NCBI GenBank assembly: GCA_947447355.1
Contig: CANFJF010000001.1
Coordinates: forward strand, 1-64,000
Length of the DNA: 64,000 nt
DNA from: Comamonadaceae bacterium
GTDB taxonomy: Bacteria; Pseudomonadota; Gammaproteobacteria; Burkholderiales; Burkholderiaceae_C
Reading direction: 5' to 3'
A program made the translations under genes and the position numbers. The notes beneath the pieces are model-generated. The model was not told the origin of the DNA. It made no database searches and saw only the letters and a list, made by a program, of their open reading frames with translations. This document shows positions 9,587 through 18,587 of this stretch, in pieces (within the stretch, counting starts at the first letter, position 1; every line of letters starts with the position of its first letter).

Positions 9587-10588
9587 TTATTCCTGTTGGA
9601 TGGGGGTGTTAGCCATCACCTGAGCGTATTTGACGGCCTCTGCTTTCAGAAAATCGGAGAACTCCCGGGCGCTGCTACCCACTGCGTCTGCGCCTAGGCC
9701 AGTCAGCAGTTTGCTCACATTGCCTTGCTGCACCGCAGTATGGAACTGGGCTGCGAGCTTGTCGACAATGGGTCTCGGCGTGCCGGCCGGCGCAAAAACG
9801 CCATACCAGCTACCGGTGTCGTAGGCCGGGTAGCCGGCCTGTGCGAAGGTAGGCACTCCCGGAAAATCGGGCAGTCGCTCCGGACGCGATATCGCCAGCG
9901 CGCGCAATTGTCCCGAGTGCATAAACGGCATTGACGAAGTTGTGGTGTCGAAAACCATGTCGACCCTCTGCGCAATGACATCCGGCAGGTAGTTAGCCCC
10001 GCCTTTGTAAGGTACGTGCAGGATTTCCAGTCCAACCTGCTTCTTGAAAATTTCCGCAGCAAGGTGCGCAGGGGTGCCAATACCGGGCGAAGCGTAGGTC
10101 AGTCTATTGGGCACGGCCTTGGCTGCCGCCACGAGTTCTGCAAGTGAGTTGTATTTAGAATCCTTGCCCACCACTAGCACGTTGGGAGCGGTCGCCAGCA
10201 GTGAAATAGGCTCGAAATCCTTCACCGGATCGTAGGGCAGGCGTTTATAAAGGTAGCGGCTGAGGATATGGGAACCGATCGAGCCGATCAGCAGCGTGTA
10301 GCCGTCGGCCGTCGACTTGGCGACGATGTCCGCACCCATGGTCGTACCCGCACCGGGCCGGTTGTCGATCACGATCGGCTGGCCCAGTATTTCGGCGGCT
10401 TTGGCGGCGATGGGCCGCGCTACGTTATCGTTGCCGCCGCCCGGCGGAAAGGGGACAACCAGCCGGATCGGCCGACGCGGGTAGTCTGTTGGGGTTTGCG
10501 CCAACGCGAAAGGCGGTGCTTTTAGCGCTGCAATGCCGACCAAGGCAAGTGCTGTGCGACGGTTCAGTCGCATGGACTTTGAGTTCAT
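9587..10588 (-). CDS. Bug/TctC-family periplasmic solute-binding receptor
   Basis: Exported receptor of 333 residues; the leader MNSKSMRLNRRTALALVGIA ends near ALAQ. The family core is clear: YPRRPIRLVVPFPPGGGNDN, IDNRPGAGTTMGAD, YASPGIGTPAHLAAE and HVPYKGGANYLPD. It is the first gene of a three-gene run with the RraA-like aldolase and the amidohydrolase, and is divergent from a LysR regulator at 10723. The likely ligand is the substrate of those enzymes, probably a dicarboxylate or pyrone-like acid; this is an inference. Confidence 0.88.
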   Translation of the reverse strand: MNSKSMRLNRRTALALVGIAALKAPPFALAQTPTDYPRRPIRLVVPFPPGGGNDNVARPIAAKAAEILGQPIVIDNRPGAGTTMGADIVAKSTADGYTLLIGSIGSHILSRYLYKRLPYDPVKDFEPISLLATAPNVLVVGKDSKYNSLAELVAAAKAVPNRLTYASPGIGTPAHLAAEIFKKQVGLEILHVPYKGGANYLPDVIAQRVDMVFDTTTSSMPFMHSGQLRALAISRPERLPDFPGVPTFAQAGYPAYDTGSWYGVFAPAGTPRPIVDKLAAQFHTAVQQGNVSKLLTGLGADAVGSSAREFSDFLKAEAVKYAQVMANTPIQQE

Positions 10589-10722
10589 TTTTTGTCTCCT
10601 TGACGCCTCGTGGCGAGCGGTTATGTCTGTCTATACTAGTGCCTGCCTAGCATGGTGACAAATAACCTGTACGCATGGCGAGATACCGCCGCCGGTATGC
10701 CGCAGGCGCTAACCTAACGCCC

Positions 10723-11655
10723 ATGAGCATTACCAATCTCCGCAGATCGGACCTGAACCTGCTAGTCGTTTTTGACGTATTGCTGGAGTTGCGCAGTGCC
10801 ACCCGCGCGGCCGAGGTCTTGCACACGACCCAGCCGGCCATCAGTCGCAGCCTGGCTCGTCTGCGTCAAATCCTTGGCGATCCCCTGCTGGTCAACGCGA
10901 AAGGTCAACTCGAGCCCACGCCACGCGCCTTGGCACTGCGGCCCGCGCTTCGCGACGCGCTGCTCACGCTCGACGCGATTCTTGACCCGGGCGCGAACAG
11001 CCGCCGAACCGAGCCAGCCCGTGTTTTTAATATTGTCAGTACCAGTCCGGTTGAGCTCGGTTTGACGCCCGAACTGCAGCCTTGGCTGGAGACCGCATTG
11101 CCCGGGATAATGGCCCGCTTTTCCACGGCACCCAGCGGTATAGGCCTGCCTGAGGACTTACTCGATTCTGGCGAGACCGATCTTGCTATCGGCCGTTTTG
11201 CCGTTCACCCAGCACGATTCGGGCTGCAGCCGGTACTTAGCAGCCGGCGTGTCTGCCTCATGCGGCAAGACCATCCTTGCGGAGCTGCCGCCCTCACGCC
11301 ACAACAAATGGTGGACCTGGACTACCTCACCATTTCCAACATGACTGATCGGAAAAACGAAGTCGACCTGATGCTCAACGGCATGGGCCTGCAGCGGCGC
11401 ATAGGACTTTTCGTTTCCCACATCGGCCTCGTCCCCTTTGTGCTTATGAAAACAGAATATGCCGCGCTGGTGCCCGAGTTCGCTGCGAACATGCTGGCAC
11501 GTGTATTTCCGCTGAAGGTCGTATTCCTTACCGACCATGGACAGCCGACGCCCTATGCGCTGGCTTGGCACCGCCGCTGGGACGCATCACCAACGCATCT
11601 GCGCGTTCGGGAGCATCTGGCAAGCGTGATGAACAGTTGGGTTGAGCAACCTTAA
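10723..11655 (+). CDS. LysR-type transcriptional regulator
   Basis: Regulator of about 310 residues. The N-terminal winged helix-turn-helix reads LRRSDLNLLVVFDVLLELRS then ATRAAEVLHTTQPAISRSLA, followed by a substrate-binding effector domain. The recognition helix region and the 'DLNLL..FD.L' opening resemble the NodD/NahR-like branch of LysR proteins. ATG 10723 fits the family start; the frame extends upstream to 10675. It is divergent from the Bug/RraA/amidohydrolase operon, the usual position of its regulator. Its 3' end abuts the IS6-like remnant but the C-terminus appears complete. Confidence 0.9.
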   Translation: MSITNLRRSDLNLLVVFDVLLELRSATRAAEVLHTTQPAISRSLARLRQILGDPLLVNAKGQLEPTPRALALRPALRDALLTLDAILDPGANSRRTEPARVFNIVSTSPVELGLTPELQPWLETALPGIMARFSTAPSGIGLPEDLLDSGETDLAIGRFAVHPARFGLQPVLSSRRVCLMRQDHPCGAAALTPQQMVDLDYLTISNMTDRKNEVDLMLNGMGLQRRIGLFVSHIGLVPFVLMKTEYAALVPEFAANMLARVFPLKVVFLTDHGQPTPYALAWHRRWDASPTHLRVREHLASVMNSWVEQP

Positions 11656-12024
11656 CGTTTGTGGCGAGCCTCTTCTTCATCGCGTGCATGGTCTCGATTC
11701 CAGCAATTAATTTTTTTTGCGCATTCCAAAACGACTTGAAGCCCAACATCGGGTTTGTGATTCGTTCGGCTGCCTGGTGATCCTCCTTAACCATGTTGTT
11801 CCGGTATTTGAATTGGCGCAATTCAATATCAAGGTAGGTATCGACATTGACGCTGCGAATGGCTGCGGTGTTGCCACCACTCTTGTCGACTAAGCGGTAA
11901 AAATACTTCAACTGGCCGTTTACGGCGGCGAAAGATAAGAGCCATAACTGGGCATCACTTCCAGCGGAGAGGGCATTCGCTTTAGTACCTTGCGCAACTC
12001 GGGGATCATTGCATTCGTGGTCAT
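11656..12024 (-). mobile_element. degenerate IS6-family transposase remnant
   Basis: On the minus strand, an ATG at 12024 opens MTTNAMIPELRKVLKRMPSP, which resembles an IS6-family N-terminus. In another frame, around 11880-11925, comes VNGQLKYFYRLVDKSGGNTA, and then IELRQFKYRNNMVKEDHQ and NPMLGFKSFWNAQK, the typical IS6 C-terminal block. The middle with most of the DDE domain is missing: the VDK and DKSG motifs, normally far apart, are fused. There is also a frame change. This is therefore a deleted, non-functional element. It lies directly after the LysR gene. The stretch 12025-12132 shows nothing I can name. Confidence 0.72.
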
Positions 12025-12132
12025 ATCTTGCATCCCGCGATTTTCAGGCCCAGGCGCTTACAACGACAGAAGCGGTAATCTCTGTTACAACCATGACCTC
12101 ACGGCGCTGAGCCGGTTCAACGGCCCGCCTTT

Positions 12133-13053
12133 TTACTTGGCGATGCTGGCAGGCCATGTCAGGCTGAGACGGCTTTCAAACCGCCTCTCTTGCCCGGTCA
12201 GCGGGTCGGTGAACTCAATCGCCTGCGCCAGCAGTTGCAGCGGGTAGCGGTAGTCGTCAGCGGGCGTGTCTGCCACGGGTGGGTACATGCGGTCATTCAA
12301 AATCGGCAGGCCCAGGGCGTTCATGTGCACGCGCAATTGGTGCTTCTTGCCAGTCACCGGGCTCAGGGCATACAGCGCTTGCTGGCCCTGCACATCGAGC
12401 ACCGCGACATGGGTTTCGCTGTTGGGCTCACCGGCCACTTCACGTTGCCTGAAAAAGGGCTGGTCTTCGACAATCCGGCTGCTCCGCACCAGCGGCAAGG
12501 GCAAGTCAGCGCGCCAAGGTGCGACGGCTTGGTAGTGCTTGGTCACCTCATGCCGGCGGAACAGGCTTTGGTACGCATCGCGCTCGGCCGGCTGCACGGC
12601 AAACATCACCAAGCCAGCGGTTTCGCGGTCTATCCGGTGAATCGGAATCAGGGCGTCAATGCCGAGCAGGTTTTTCAGTCGCACCAACAAGGTTTCTTGC
12701 AGGTAATGGCCGGAGGGTGTGACGGGCAAAAAATGCGGCTTGTCGGCGACCACCAAATGCGCGTCCTGGTACAGCACCGTGGCTTCAAAAGGCACAGGCG
12801 CTTCAGTCGGCAAGGCGCGGTAGTAATAGACCCGCATGTGTCCGCGGTAAGGTCGCTTGGGCGTGACGGGCTCGCCGAACTCATCAACCACTTGACCGGA
12901 CTGCATGCGCTCAAGCCAAACATCACGACCAATCGCCGGGAAGCGTTCAATCAAAAAATCGGTGATGGTGGGCCAAGGGCCGGCAGGCAAGCCGACACAG
13001 CTCGGGCTCACACCCAGCCGCGTGGTCAGGCCGTGGGCTGGAAGTTGGCTCAC
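12133..13053 (-). CDS. RluA-family pseudouridine synthase
   Basis: Protein of 306 residues. It carries the RluA catalytic motif [13 protein letters not shown] (catalytic Asp in HRID), the preceding [11 protein letters not shown] segment and the later [18 protein letters not shown] segment. Family knowledge: these enzymes isomerise uridine to pseudouridine in rRNA or tRNA. The start overlaps the trmB stop by 4 bp (ATGA), so the two are translationally coupled. The specific RNA position cannot be read from sequence; the N-terminus (residues 1-90) is not a standard S4 domain and looks like the short RluA-type form. Confidence 0.88.
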   Translation of the reverse strand: MSQLPAHGLTTRLGVSPSCVGLPAGPWPTITDFLIERFPAIGRDVWLERMQSGQVVDEFGEPVTPKRPYRGHMRVYYYRALPTEAPVPFEATVLYQDAHLVVADKPHFLPVTPSGHYLQETLLVRLKNLLGIDALIPIHRIDRETAGLVMFAVQPAERDAYQSLFRRHEVTKHYQAVAPWRADLPLPLVRSSRIVEDQPFFRQREVAGEPNSETHVAVLDVQGQQALYALSPVTGKKHQLRVHMNALGLPILNDRMYPPVADTPADDYRYPLQLLAQAIEFTDPLTGQERRFESRLSLTWPASIAK

Positions 13054-13790
13054 ACGCGCTGGAAGACCAGGTCCCAGACGCCGTGGCCGAGCTTGATGCC
13101 GCGGTTTTCAAACTTGGTGAGGGGCCGGTAATCGGGTTTGGGGGCGTAGCCGCCAGCCTCAGGTTCGGCGGTATTTTTTAGCAAAGGCTCAGCACTGAGC
13201 ACTTCTAAAATCTGCTCTGCATACGGTTGCCAATCGGTGGCGCAGTGTAAATAACCGCCGGGTTTGAGGCGGGCGGCGAGCTTGGTGATCAGTGGTGGCT
13301 GGATCAGCCGGCGCTTGTTGTGTTTGGTCTTGTGCCACGGGTCCGGGAAAAAGATGTGAGCGCCGTCCAGGCTGGCCAGCGGCAGCATGTGGTCGATGAC
13401 CTGAACCGCGTCGTGTTGCAGGATGCGGATGTTGGGCAGCGATTGCTCATCGATGCGTTTCAGCAGCGCACCCACGCCTGGCGTGTGGACTTCGCAGCAC
13501 AAGAAATTGTCTTGGGGGCGCAGCGCTGCAATCTGCGCCGTGGCTTCGCCCATGCCAAAACCAATTTCTAAAATTGTCGGCGCGCTGCGCTCGTAGACGA
13601 CTGCAAAGTCCATGGTCTGACCGGTGTACGGGAGCAAGAAGCGCGGACCGACATCGGTGAAGGCTTTGGCTTGACCCGCCGTGGTGCGGCCAGTGCGCAG
13701 CACAAAGCTGCGGATGCTGCGGTGGTGAGGCGGCTTGGCTTCTGAGGAAGCGCCAGGCGCTTCAAGCGGTGGAGTGGTGGAATCGTTCAC
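13050..13790 (-). CDS. trmB: tRNA (guanine-N7)-methyltransferase
   Basis: SAM-dependent methyltransferase of 246 residues that makes m7G46 in tRNA. Visible are the SAM-binding [15 protein letters not shown] motif, the [15 protein letters not shown] segment and the TrmB signature [17 protein letters not shown]. It overlaps gluQ by 29 bp upstream and the RluA-type gene by 4 bp downstream, forming a tight run of RNA-modifying genes. The length and motifs are intact. Confidence 0.96.
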   Translation of the reverse strand: MNDSTTPPLEAPGASSEAKPPHHRSIRSFVLRTGRTTAGQAKAFTDVGPRFLLPYTGQTMDFAVVYERSAPTILEIGFGMGEATAQIAALRPQDNFLCCEVHTPGVGALLKRIDEQSLPNIRILQHDAVQVIDHMLPLASLDGAHIFFPDPWHKTKHNKRRLIQPPLITKLAARLKPGGYLHCATDWQPYAEQILEVLSAEPLLKNTAEPEAGGYAPKPDYRPLTKFENRGIKLGHGVWDLVFQRV

Positions 13791-14697
13791 CGGAGGATTT
13801 TAGTGCCCATTGAGCCGCCCATGGCTGCGTCCATTGCGCCAATGCCTCGCTCGGCGTTCCGCTGGCTGCAGGCAAGTTCAGGCAGGCGGCAGCCGCGTTC
13901 AGTGCCGCCAGCACTGCCTGCGAATTGCTGGTCAAGAGCGCTTGCGCGCCGTTTTGTTTGCTGAGTTTTTCACCGTTCGTAGCCAGCACCAAGGGCGTGT
14001 GCAGGTAGCGCGGCGTTGGCAAACCGAGGGCGCGCTGCAACAGGATTTGGCGCGCTGTGTTGTCGGCCAGGTCTTCGCCTCGCACGACGTCAGTGATGCC
14101 TTGTGCCGCGTCATCAACCACCACGGCCAGTTGATAGGCCCAGAGCCCATCAGCCCGGCGCAAGACAAAATCGCCGACCTGATCGCTGACGGTTTGTGTT
14201 TGTGTGCCAAGTCGCCGGTCAGTCCAAGTGACGTTGGCGCTTTGGCCTTCTGGCGAAGCCAAGAAGCGCCAGGCGCGGGCTGGTTTGCCGTTCAGGCCCG
14301 ACCGGCAAGTACCCGGATAAATCAATTCAGCATGGCGTTCGCGCGAGTGACCGCTGATGGCGAGTGCCGCCGCAATGTCTTGCCGTGTGCAGCCGCAGGG
14401 GTAAGCCAAGCCTTGGCGGGTGAGTTGCTCCAGCGCCTGTTGGTACAGCGTGCCGCGTTGTGACTGGTAGACCGGTGCTGCGTCCGGCAACAGACCGCAG
14501 GTGGCCAGTTGCTGCAAGATCGTGTCAGATGCGCCGGGCACGCAGCGCGGCGTGTCGATATCTTCGATGCGCACCTGCCATTGACCGCCGTGGGCACGGG
14601 CGTCAAGCCAACTGGCGAGCGCTGCCACCAGCGAACCCGCATGCAGCGGGCCGGTGGGCGAGGGCGCGAAGCGGCCGATGTAAGGCGGTTGGCTCAA
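13762..14697 (-). CDS. gluQ: glutamyl-Q tRNA(Asp) synthetase
   Basis: Protein of 311 residues, a GluRS-like catalytic domain without an anticodon-binding domain. It shows [20 protein letters not shown] (HIGH-type motif), zinc ligands in YPCGCTRQD and YPGTCR, and the KMSKS-equivalent [11 protein letters not shown]. Family knowledge: GluQ attaches glutamate to queuosine in tRNA-Asp. It is the first gene of the gluQ-trmB-RluA run and starts about 20 bp after the FAD oxidoreductase stop codon. Confidence 0.95.
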   Translation of the reverse strand: MSQPPYIGRFAPSPTGPLHAGSLVAALASWLDARAHGGQWQVRIEDIDTPRCVPGASDTILQQLATCGLLPDAAPVYQSQRGTLYQQALEQLTRQGLAYPCGCTRQDIAAALAISGHSRERHAELIYPGTCRSGLNGKPARAWRFLASPEGQSANVTWTDRRLGTQTQTVSDQVGDFVLRRADGLWAYQLAVVVDDAAQGITDVVRGEDLADNTARQILLQRALGLPTPRYLHTPLVLATNGEKLSKQNGAQALLTSNSQAVLAALNAAAACLNLPAASGTPSEALAQWTQPWAAQWALKSSGERFHHSTA

Positions 14698-14717
14698 ACA
14701 GTTAAACAGTCAAGCCG

Positions 14718-15818
14718 TTAAACAATCGCCAGCGCCATTTCAAGACCCGAGACGAAACCGTCCTCGACGCGGTGCCCTAAACACCAGTCGCCGCACAGGC
14801 CGATACCAGCCTTGGCGTCCCAGAAATAGCTTTGACCGGCGGGCGCGGTGGTTTGCGCATAGCGCCAGCGATGCACATCCGAGTGCGACGGCGTGGCGCG
14901 AATGCCCGTGATTTCGGTGAAAGCTTTGAGCAACTTGGCTTTGACGCGTTCAGCATCGTCTTCCAAGTGTTTTTGCGACCATTCGGGGCTGGCTTGCACC
15001 GTCCAACGCTCGATCGACTCGCGACCGGGCTTGGACGACTCGCGCGCCAGCCAAGCGATGCGGTGGTGCGTGCTGCGCGCGGCATTCCATTGCGGGCCGA
15101 GGTAAGACAGATTCGGTTGCACGGCTTGCGGAAACGCCAGCATCAGCGTCCAGCATGGTGCCACCTCAACTTTGGCGAGCTTGGGCAACATCGTTTTGCC
15201 CAGCTGTGAACTGAGCAACAGCGCACGCGCTTGCGGTGAAGGCACGGCGAGCACCACATTGTCAAAACCGGAATAGACGCGGCTGCTGTCGTCGCTACCG
15301 TCCGTCTGCAACTGCCAGCGTGTAGGGTGGAGGGTGTCGCGCTCGATGCGCATCACTTGTGTTTCCAGCGTCAGGCTGCCGGCCGCTTCAATCGGCTGGG
15401 CCCAGTGCCGCACCAACGCGTTCATGCCCGGAGATGCCACCCAATGCGGCTCTTTAGGTGGCAGCGAGGCGGCAAAAATGCGGCCCACTTCGTCAAGGAT
15501 GCGCACGGTGTTGGCACTCCATGGCCGCACCACGCTTTGGGCGGCTTGCAGCACTTGAAGAAAGCGTGGGTCACGCGCCGTGAAGTATTGAGTTCCGTGG
15601 TCAAAACCGCCAAACTCAGTCCGCCGTGTCGCCATGCGCCCACCGGCCCCTAAGCTTTTTTCAAATAGGCTGACCTTGTGACCCGCTTGGATGAGCGTAC
15701 GTGCGCAAGCCACACCCGCAATGCCAGCGCCGACCACGGCGACATGTCGCGGTGCAGCGGGCCATACTGGAGATGTTGAGCCGGAAGAACGAGCGGGAGG
15801 TTTTGATTTTATGGGCAT
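14718..15818 (-). CDS. FAD/NAD(P)-binding oxidoreductase (renalase/amine-oxidase-like)
   Basis: Protein of 366 residues. It has an FAD-binding Rossmann motif HVAVVGAGIAGVACARTL near residue 24, followed by SLFEKSLGAGGRMATRR, and a C-terminal FAD segment around GIGLCGDWCLGHRVEDGFVSG. This architecture matches the small NAD(P)/FAD oxidoreductases related to renalase and protoporphyrinogen or amine oxidases. The substrate is unknown. The first 22 residues are poorly conserved-looking, so a later start is possible. It lies 20 bp upstream of gluQ on the same strand. Confidence 0.8.
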   Translation of the reverse strand: MPIKSKPPARSSGSTSPVWPAAPRHVAVVGAGIAGVACARTLIQAGHKVSLFEKSLGAGGRMATRRTEFGGFDHGTQYFTARDPRFLQVLQAAQSVVRPWSANTVRILDEVGRIFAASLPPKEPHWVASPGMNALVRHWAQPIEAAGSLTLETQVMRIERDTLHPTRWQLQTDGSDDSSRVYSGFDNVVLAVPSPQARALLLSSQLGKTMLPKLAKVEVAPCWTLMLAFPQAVQPNLSYLGPQWNAARSTHHRIAWLARESSKPGRESIERWTVQASPEWSQKHLEDDAERVKAKLLKAFTEITGIRATPSHSDVHRWRYAQTTAPAGQSYFWDAKAGIGLCGDWCLGHRVEDGFVSGLEMALAIV

Positions 15819-15937
15819 GTCTTTTTAGCTTTTGGTGGCGTTCTGTTGATCGGACATTTGCAGATGGCGACTGGTTATTCAGTTGCCATCATTAGGCACA
15901 CTCTACACGCAGAATTCGGCTAAATCTATTCGGGGCT

Positions 15938-16879
15938 TCATGGAACATGCGGGCGCTCCAGTAGAGCCTTGCGGGTGGCGGGCTTTTCCAGCTGCGCCAA
16001 CCACCATTGAAGTGCCCGGCCCGGCCGTGTAACGACGTCTTGCCGCCAGGCGTAACTCATTTTTGAAACACGGGTCGGGTGCTGCACTTGCTTTACCACC
16101 AGCTGGCCGACCAGCACATGCGGCAGCGCCAAATACTCAGGCAAAAATCCGCCGCCCAGTCCACGCAACTGCGCTTCGAGCTTGGCCGGCATCCCAGGGA
16201 CGGTGAAGACGTCTTGTCCGCCAATCAGCCCCACCGTCAAGCCGTCGCCAAGTTGCACAGAATCGGCTACGGCCACCGCGCGATGCGCCCGCAATTGGCT
16301 GTCGCTCAACGGCTCCGCCGCGTTGGCCAAGGGATGGTGTGGTGCCACTGCATAAACGAAGTTAATTGGGCCTAGCAGTTTGCTGTGAAAGCCGGAGTGC
16401 GTGGTGGGCTCGATCGTCACGCCAATCGCTAAATCGGCTTGCCCAGACGTCAGCGCGTCAAGGGTGCCTGACAAAGCTTCTTCGCGAATCTTGATGCGGG
16501 TCGGCGGGTTGAGTGCAAAAAAGGCTTCACACAATTCCATCACCGTGGTGCGTGAGATCACGCTGTCGACAGCCAGTGTGAGCTGCGGCTCCCAACCCGT
16601 GGCCACGCGCTTGACCCGGTTCGCCACGGCATCGAGCTCGGCCAGCAGACGTTTGCCTTCGCGCAGCAGTTCTTTGCCGGCTTCGGTCAGCTGTGCTTGA
16701 CGCGATGAGCGGTCGAACAGCAGCACGTCCAGTGCATCTTCGACTTGGCGCACACGGTAGGTCAGCGTGCTCGGCACCACACCGAGTTCGCGCGCCGCAG
16801 CCGCCATGCTGCCAGTGCGGTGCACGGTGGCGATCATGTGCAAGGCTTCAGGGGTGAGGGCGTTTCGAAAGTTGCTCAT
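15938..16879 (-). CDS. LysR-type transcriptional regulator
   Basis: Regulator of 313 residues. The HTH reads LTPEALHMIATVHRTGSMAA followed by AARELGVVPSTLTYRVRQVE, and an effector-binding domain follows. It is transcribed away from the sulfatase gene, across a 322-bp AT-rich interval, so it could control itself and the sulfatase-Bug pair; the sequence does not prove this. No inducer can be inferred. The 15819-15937 gap towards the FAD oxidoreductase holds no recognisable feature. Confidence 0.9.
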   Translation of the reverse strand: MSNFRNALTPEALHMIATVHRTGSMAAAARELGVVPSTLTYRVRQVEDALDVLLFDRSSRQAQLTEAGKELLREGKRLLAELDAVANRVKRVATGWEPQLTLAVDSVISRTTVMELCEAFFALNPPTRIKIREEALSGTLDALTSGQADLAIGVTIEPTTHSGFHSKLLGPINFVYAVAPHHPLANAAEPLSDSQLRAHRAVAVADSVQLGDGLTVGLIGGQDVFTVPGMPAKLEAQLRGLGGGFLPEYLALPHVLVGQLVVKQVQHPTRVSKMSYAWRQDVVTRPGRALQWWLAQLEKPATRKALLERPHVP

Positions 16880-17201
16880 GGCGGAGGTCAGGGTGTTTGG
16901 ATTGTCTATGACAAAACAGGTTGAGTGATCGGGTGTACCTCACGTGCAAGCATTTCGCCGACAGAGGAACTGCGGGCACCCAAGCGGATTCACTCAAAAA
17001 GAGTGCCGCCAGCCTGTTTCTCGAGCCTATGCAATGTTGTGCGTGATGCTGGGCTGGCCAACTGAAGAAGATGACGTGGATTCATAGATTTTTTATAGTT
17101 CTATTTGGTAAATTTAAATTTTATGAATGACTTTGTAGGGCTTAATCTCACAAAGATAATCTTCATCAATTGATCCACAACGTACGCCACTTTCATAACC
17201 A
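16880..17201. promoter_or_regulatory. AT-rich divergent promoter region with inverted repeats
   Basis: This 322-bp gene-free interval separates a leftward LysR gene from the rightward sulfatase. It becomes distinctly AT-rich from about 17080. An inverted repeat ATTCATA (17080-17086) / TATGAAT (17122-17128) encloses the perfect 12-bp palindrome AAATTTAAATTT (17110-17121). Such elements suit a regulator-binding region, but no regulator assignment can be made. The rest of the interval (16880-17079) shows nothing obvious. Confidence 0.45.
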
Positions 17202-18524
17202 ATGAAACCCAATATCATCTACATCGTCTCGGACGATCTCGGTTACGCAGACCTAGGCTGCTATGGTGGCCGAGCGGCAGAGTTTGGCCCGGTGTCACCC
17301 CATATCGATGCGCTGGCCAGTGGTGGACTGCGGTTTACGGACGGTTACTCTAATTCACCAGTTTGCTCACCGACTCGATTTGCGCTGATGACCATGCGTT
17401 ACCAATACCGACTGCGTGGCGGCATGGAAGAGCCGATCAACAGCGGCAGCAAAGGAAGTACCTCGCTGGGTCTGCCTACAGACATCCCTACGCTGCCTTC
17501 ACTGCTCCGCGAGGCGGGCTACACAACTGCATTGATAGGCAAGTGGCACCTCGGCTATCCCCCGACCTTCGGTCCGCTTCGCTCTGGTTACGACGAATTT
17601 TTTGGCATCATGGCCGGCGGCGTGGACTACTTCTCCCACTGTTCGGGCAAAGGTGATCATGACCTGTATGTCGGTGAAGAATCTCACCGTGAAGTCGGCT
17701 ACTTGACGGATGTACTGTCTCAGCGTGCGGTGGACTATGTGCAGCAACAAGCTCAGCAGAGCAAAGCCGGAAAGCCTTTCTTTCTGAGCCTCCACTACAC
17801 CGCACCCCACTGGCCTTGGGAGACGCGGGACGATGCCAATATCGCACCCGATGTAGCGAAGAATCTCTTTCATCTGGACGGCGGCAATATCCACAGCTAC
17901 CGTCGCATGATCCATCACATGGATGAAGGCATTGGCAACTTGGTTGAGGCGCTGCGCGCACAAGATTTACTAGATAACACACTCATCGTTTTCACCAGCG
18001 ACAACGGTGGTGAGCGCTACTCCGACAATTGGCCCTTGGTGGGCGGCAAGATGGACTTGACTGAAGGCGGGATTCGTGTTCCCTGGATTGCCCACTGGCC
18101 TGCTGTTATTCCTGCGGGTTCGACCAGCCGTCAGCACTGTATGACCATGGACTGGTCGGCAACGATGTTGGCAATCGGCGGCGGCCGACCTCATCCAGAT
18201 TACCCCATCGATGGCATTTCACTGGCTGAAGTGCTGAGTCACCCGTACCTAGAATTCGAGCGTTCCTTGTACTGGCGAATGAATCATCGCCAGCAGCGTG
18301 CACTACGTCAGGGCAACTGGAAATATCTGAAGGTCGACGAGGATGAGTACCTTTTCGATATCACGGCCGATGCCCGGGAGCGCGCCAACTTAGCGCACCG
18401 CAATCCACAGCGCTTTCGTGCAATGCGCGAAGCATGGCTTGACTGGAATGCTACGGTGCCAGCCATCCCCGAGGATGCAGCGGTGAGCCTTGGCTATTCA
18501 CATAAAGACATGCCTCAGCGTTGA
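17202..18524 (+). CDS. type I sulfatase (arylsulfatase family)
   Basis: Alkaline-phosphatase-superfamily sulfatase of 440 residues. It shows the metal-binding Asp pair in YIVSDDLGYADLGCYGG, the formylglycine site CSPTR with Cys 55, the catalytic KWHLG segment and FTSDNGG near residue 265. Family knowledge: the Cys is converted to formylglycine and the enzyme hydrolyses sulfate esters. There is no signal peptide (it starts MKPNIIYIVSDD), so it is predicted cytoplasmic, which is unusual beside a periplasmic receptor gene. It is followed after about 60 bp by a Bug gene, suggesting an imported organosulfate as substrate. No maturase is visible in the window. Confidence 0.88.
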   Translation: MKPNIIYIVSDDLGYADLGCYGGRAAEFGPVSPHIDALASGGLRFTDGYSNSPVCSPTRFALMTMRYQYRLRGGMEEPINSGSKGSTSLGLPTDIPTLPSLLREAGYTTALIGKWHLGYPPTFGPLRSGYDEFFGIMAGGVDYFSHCSGKGDHDLYVGEESHREVGYLTDVLSQRAVDYVQQQAQQSKAGKPFFLSLHYTAPHWPWETRDDANIAPDVAKNLFHLDGGNIHSYRRMIHHMDEGIGNLVEALRAQDLLDNTLIVFTSDNGGERYSDNWPLVGGKMDLTEGGIRVPWIAHWPAVIPAGSTSRQHCMTMDWSATMLAIGGGRPHPDYPIDGISLAEVLSHPYLEFERSLYWRMNHRQQRALRQGNWKYLKVDEDEYLFDITADARERANLAHRNPQRFRAMREAWLDWNATVPAIPEDAAVSLGYSHKDMPQR

Positions 18525-18587
18525 TGATTAAAGACACGCATGCGTTCCCCGCCGCGACAACATAACAACTATCGAGAAGCTTTCGTC

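Noticed and set aside
16880-17201. Possible RNA gene or tRNA in the AT-rich gap
   Set aside because: No cloverleaf or TPsiC-like sequence was found; palindromes suit a control region better.
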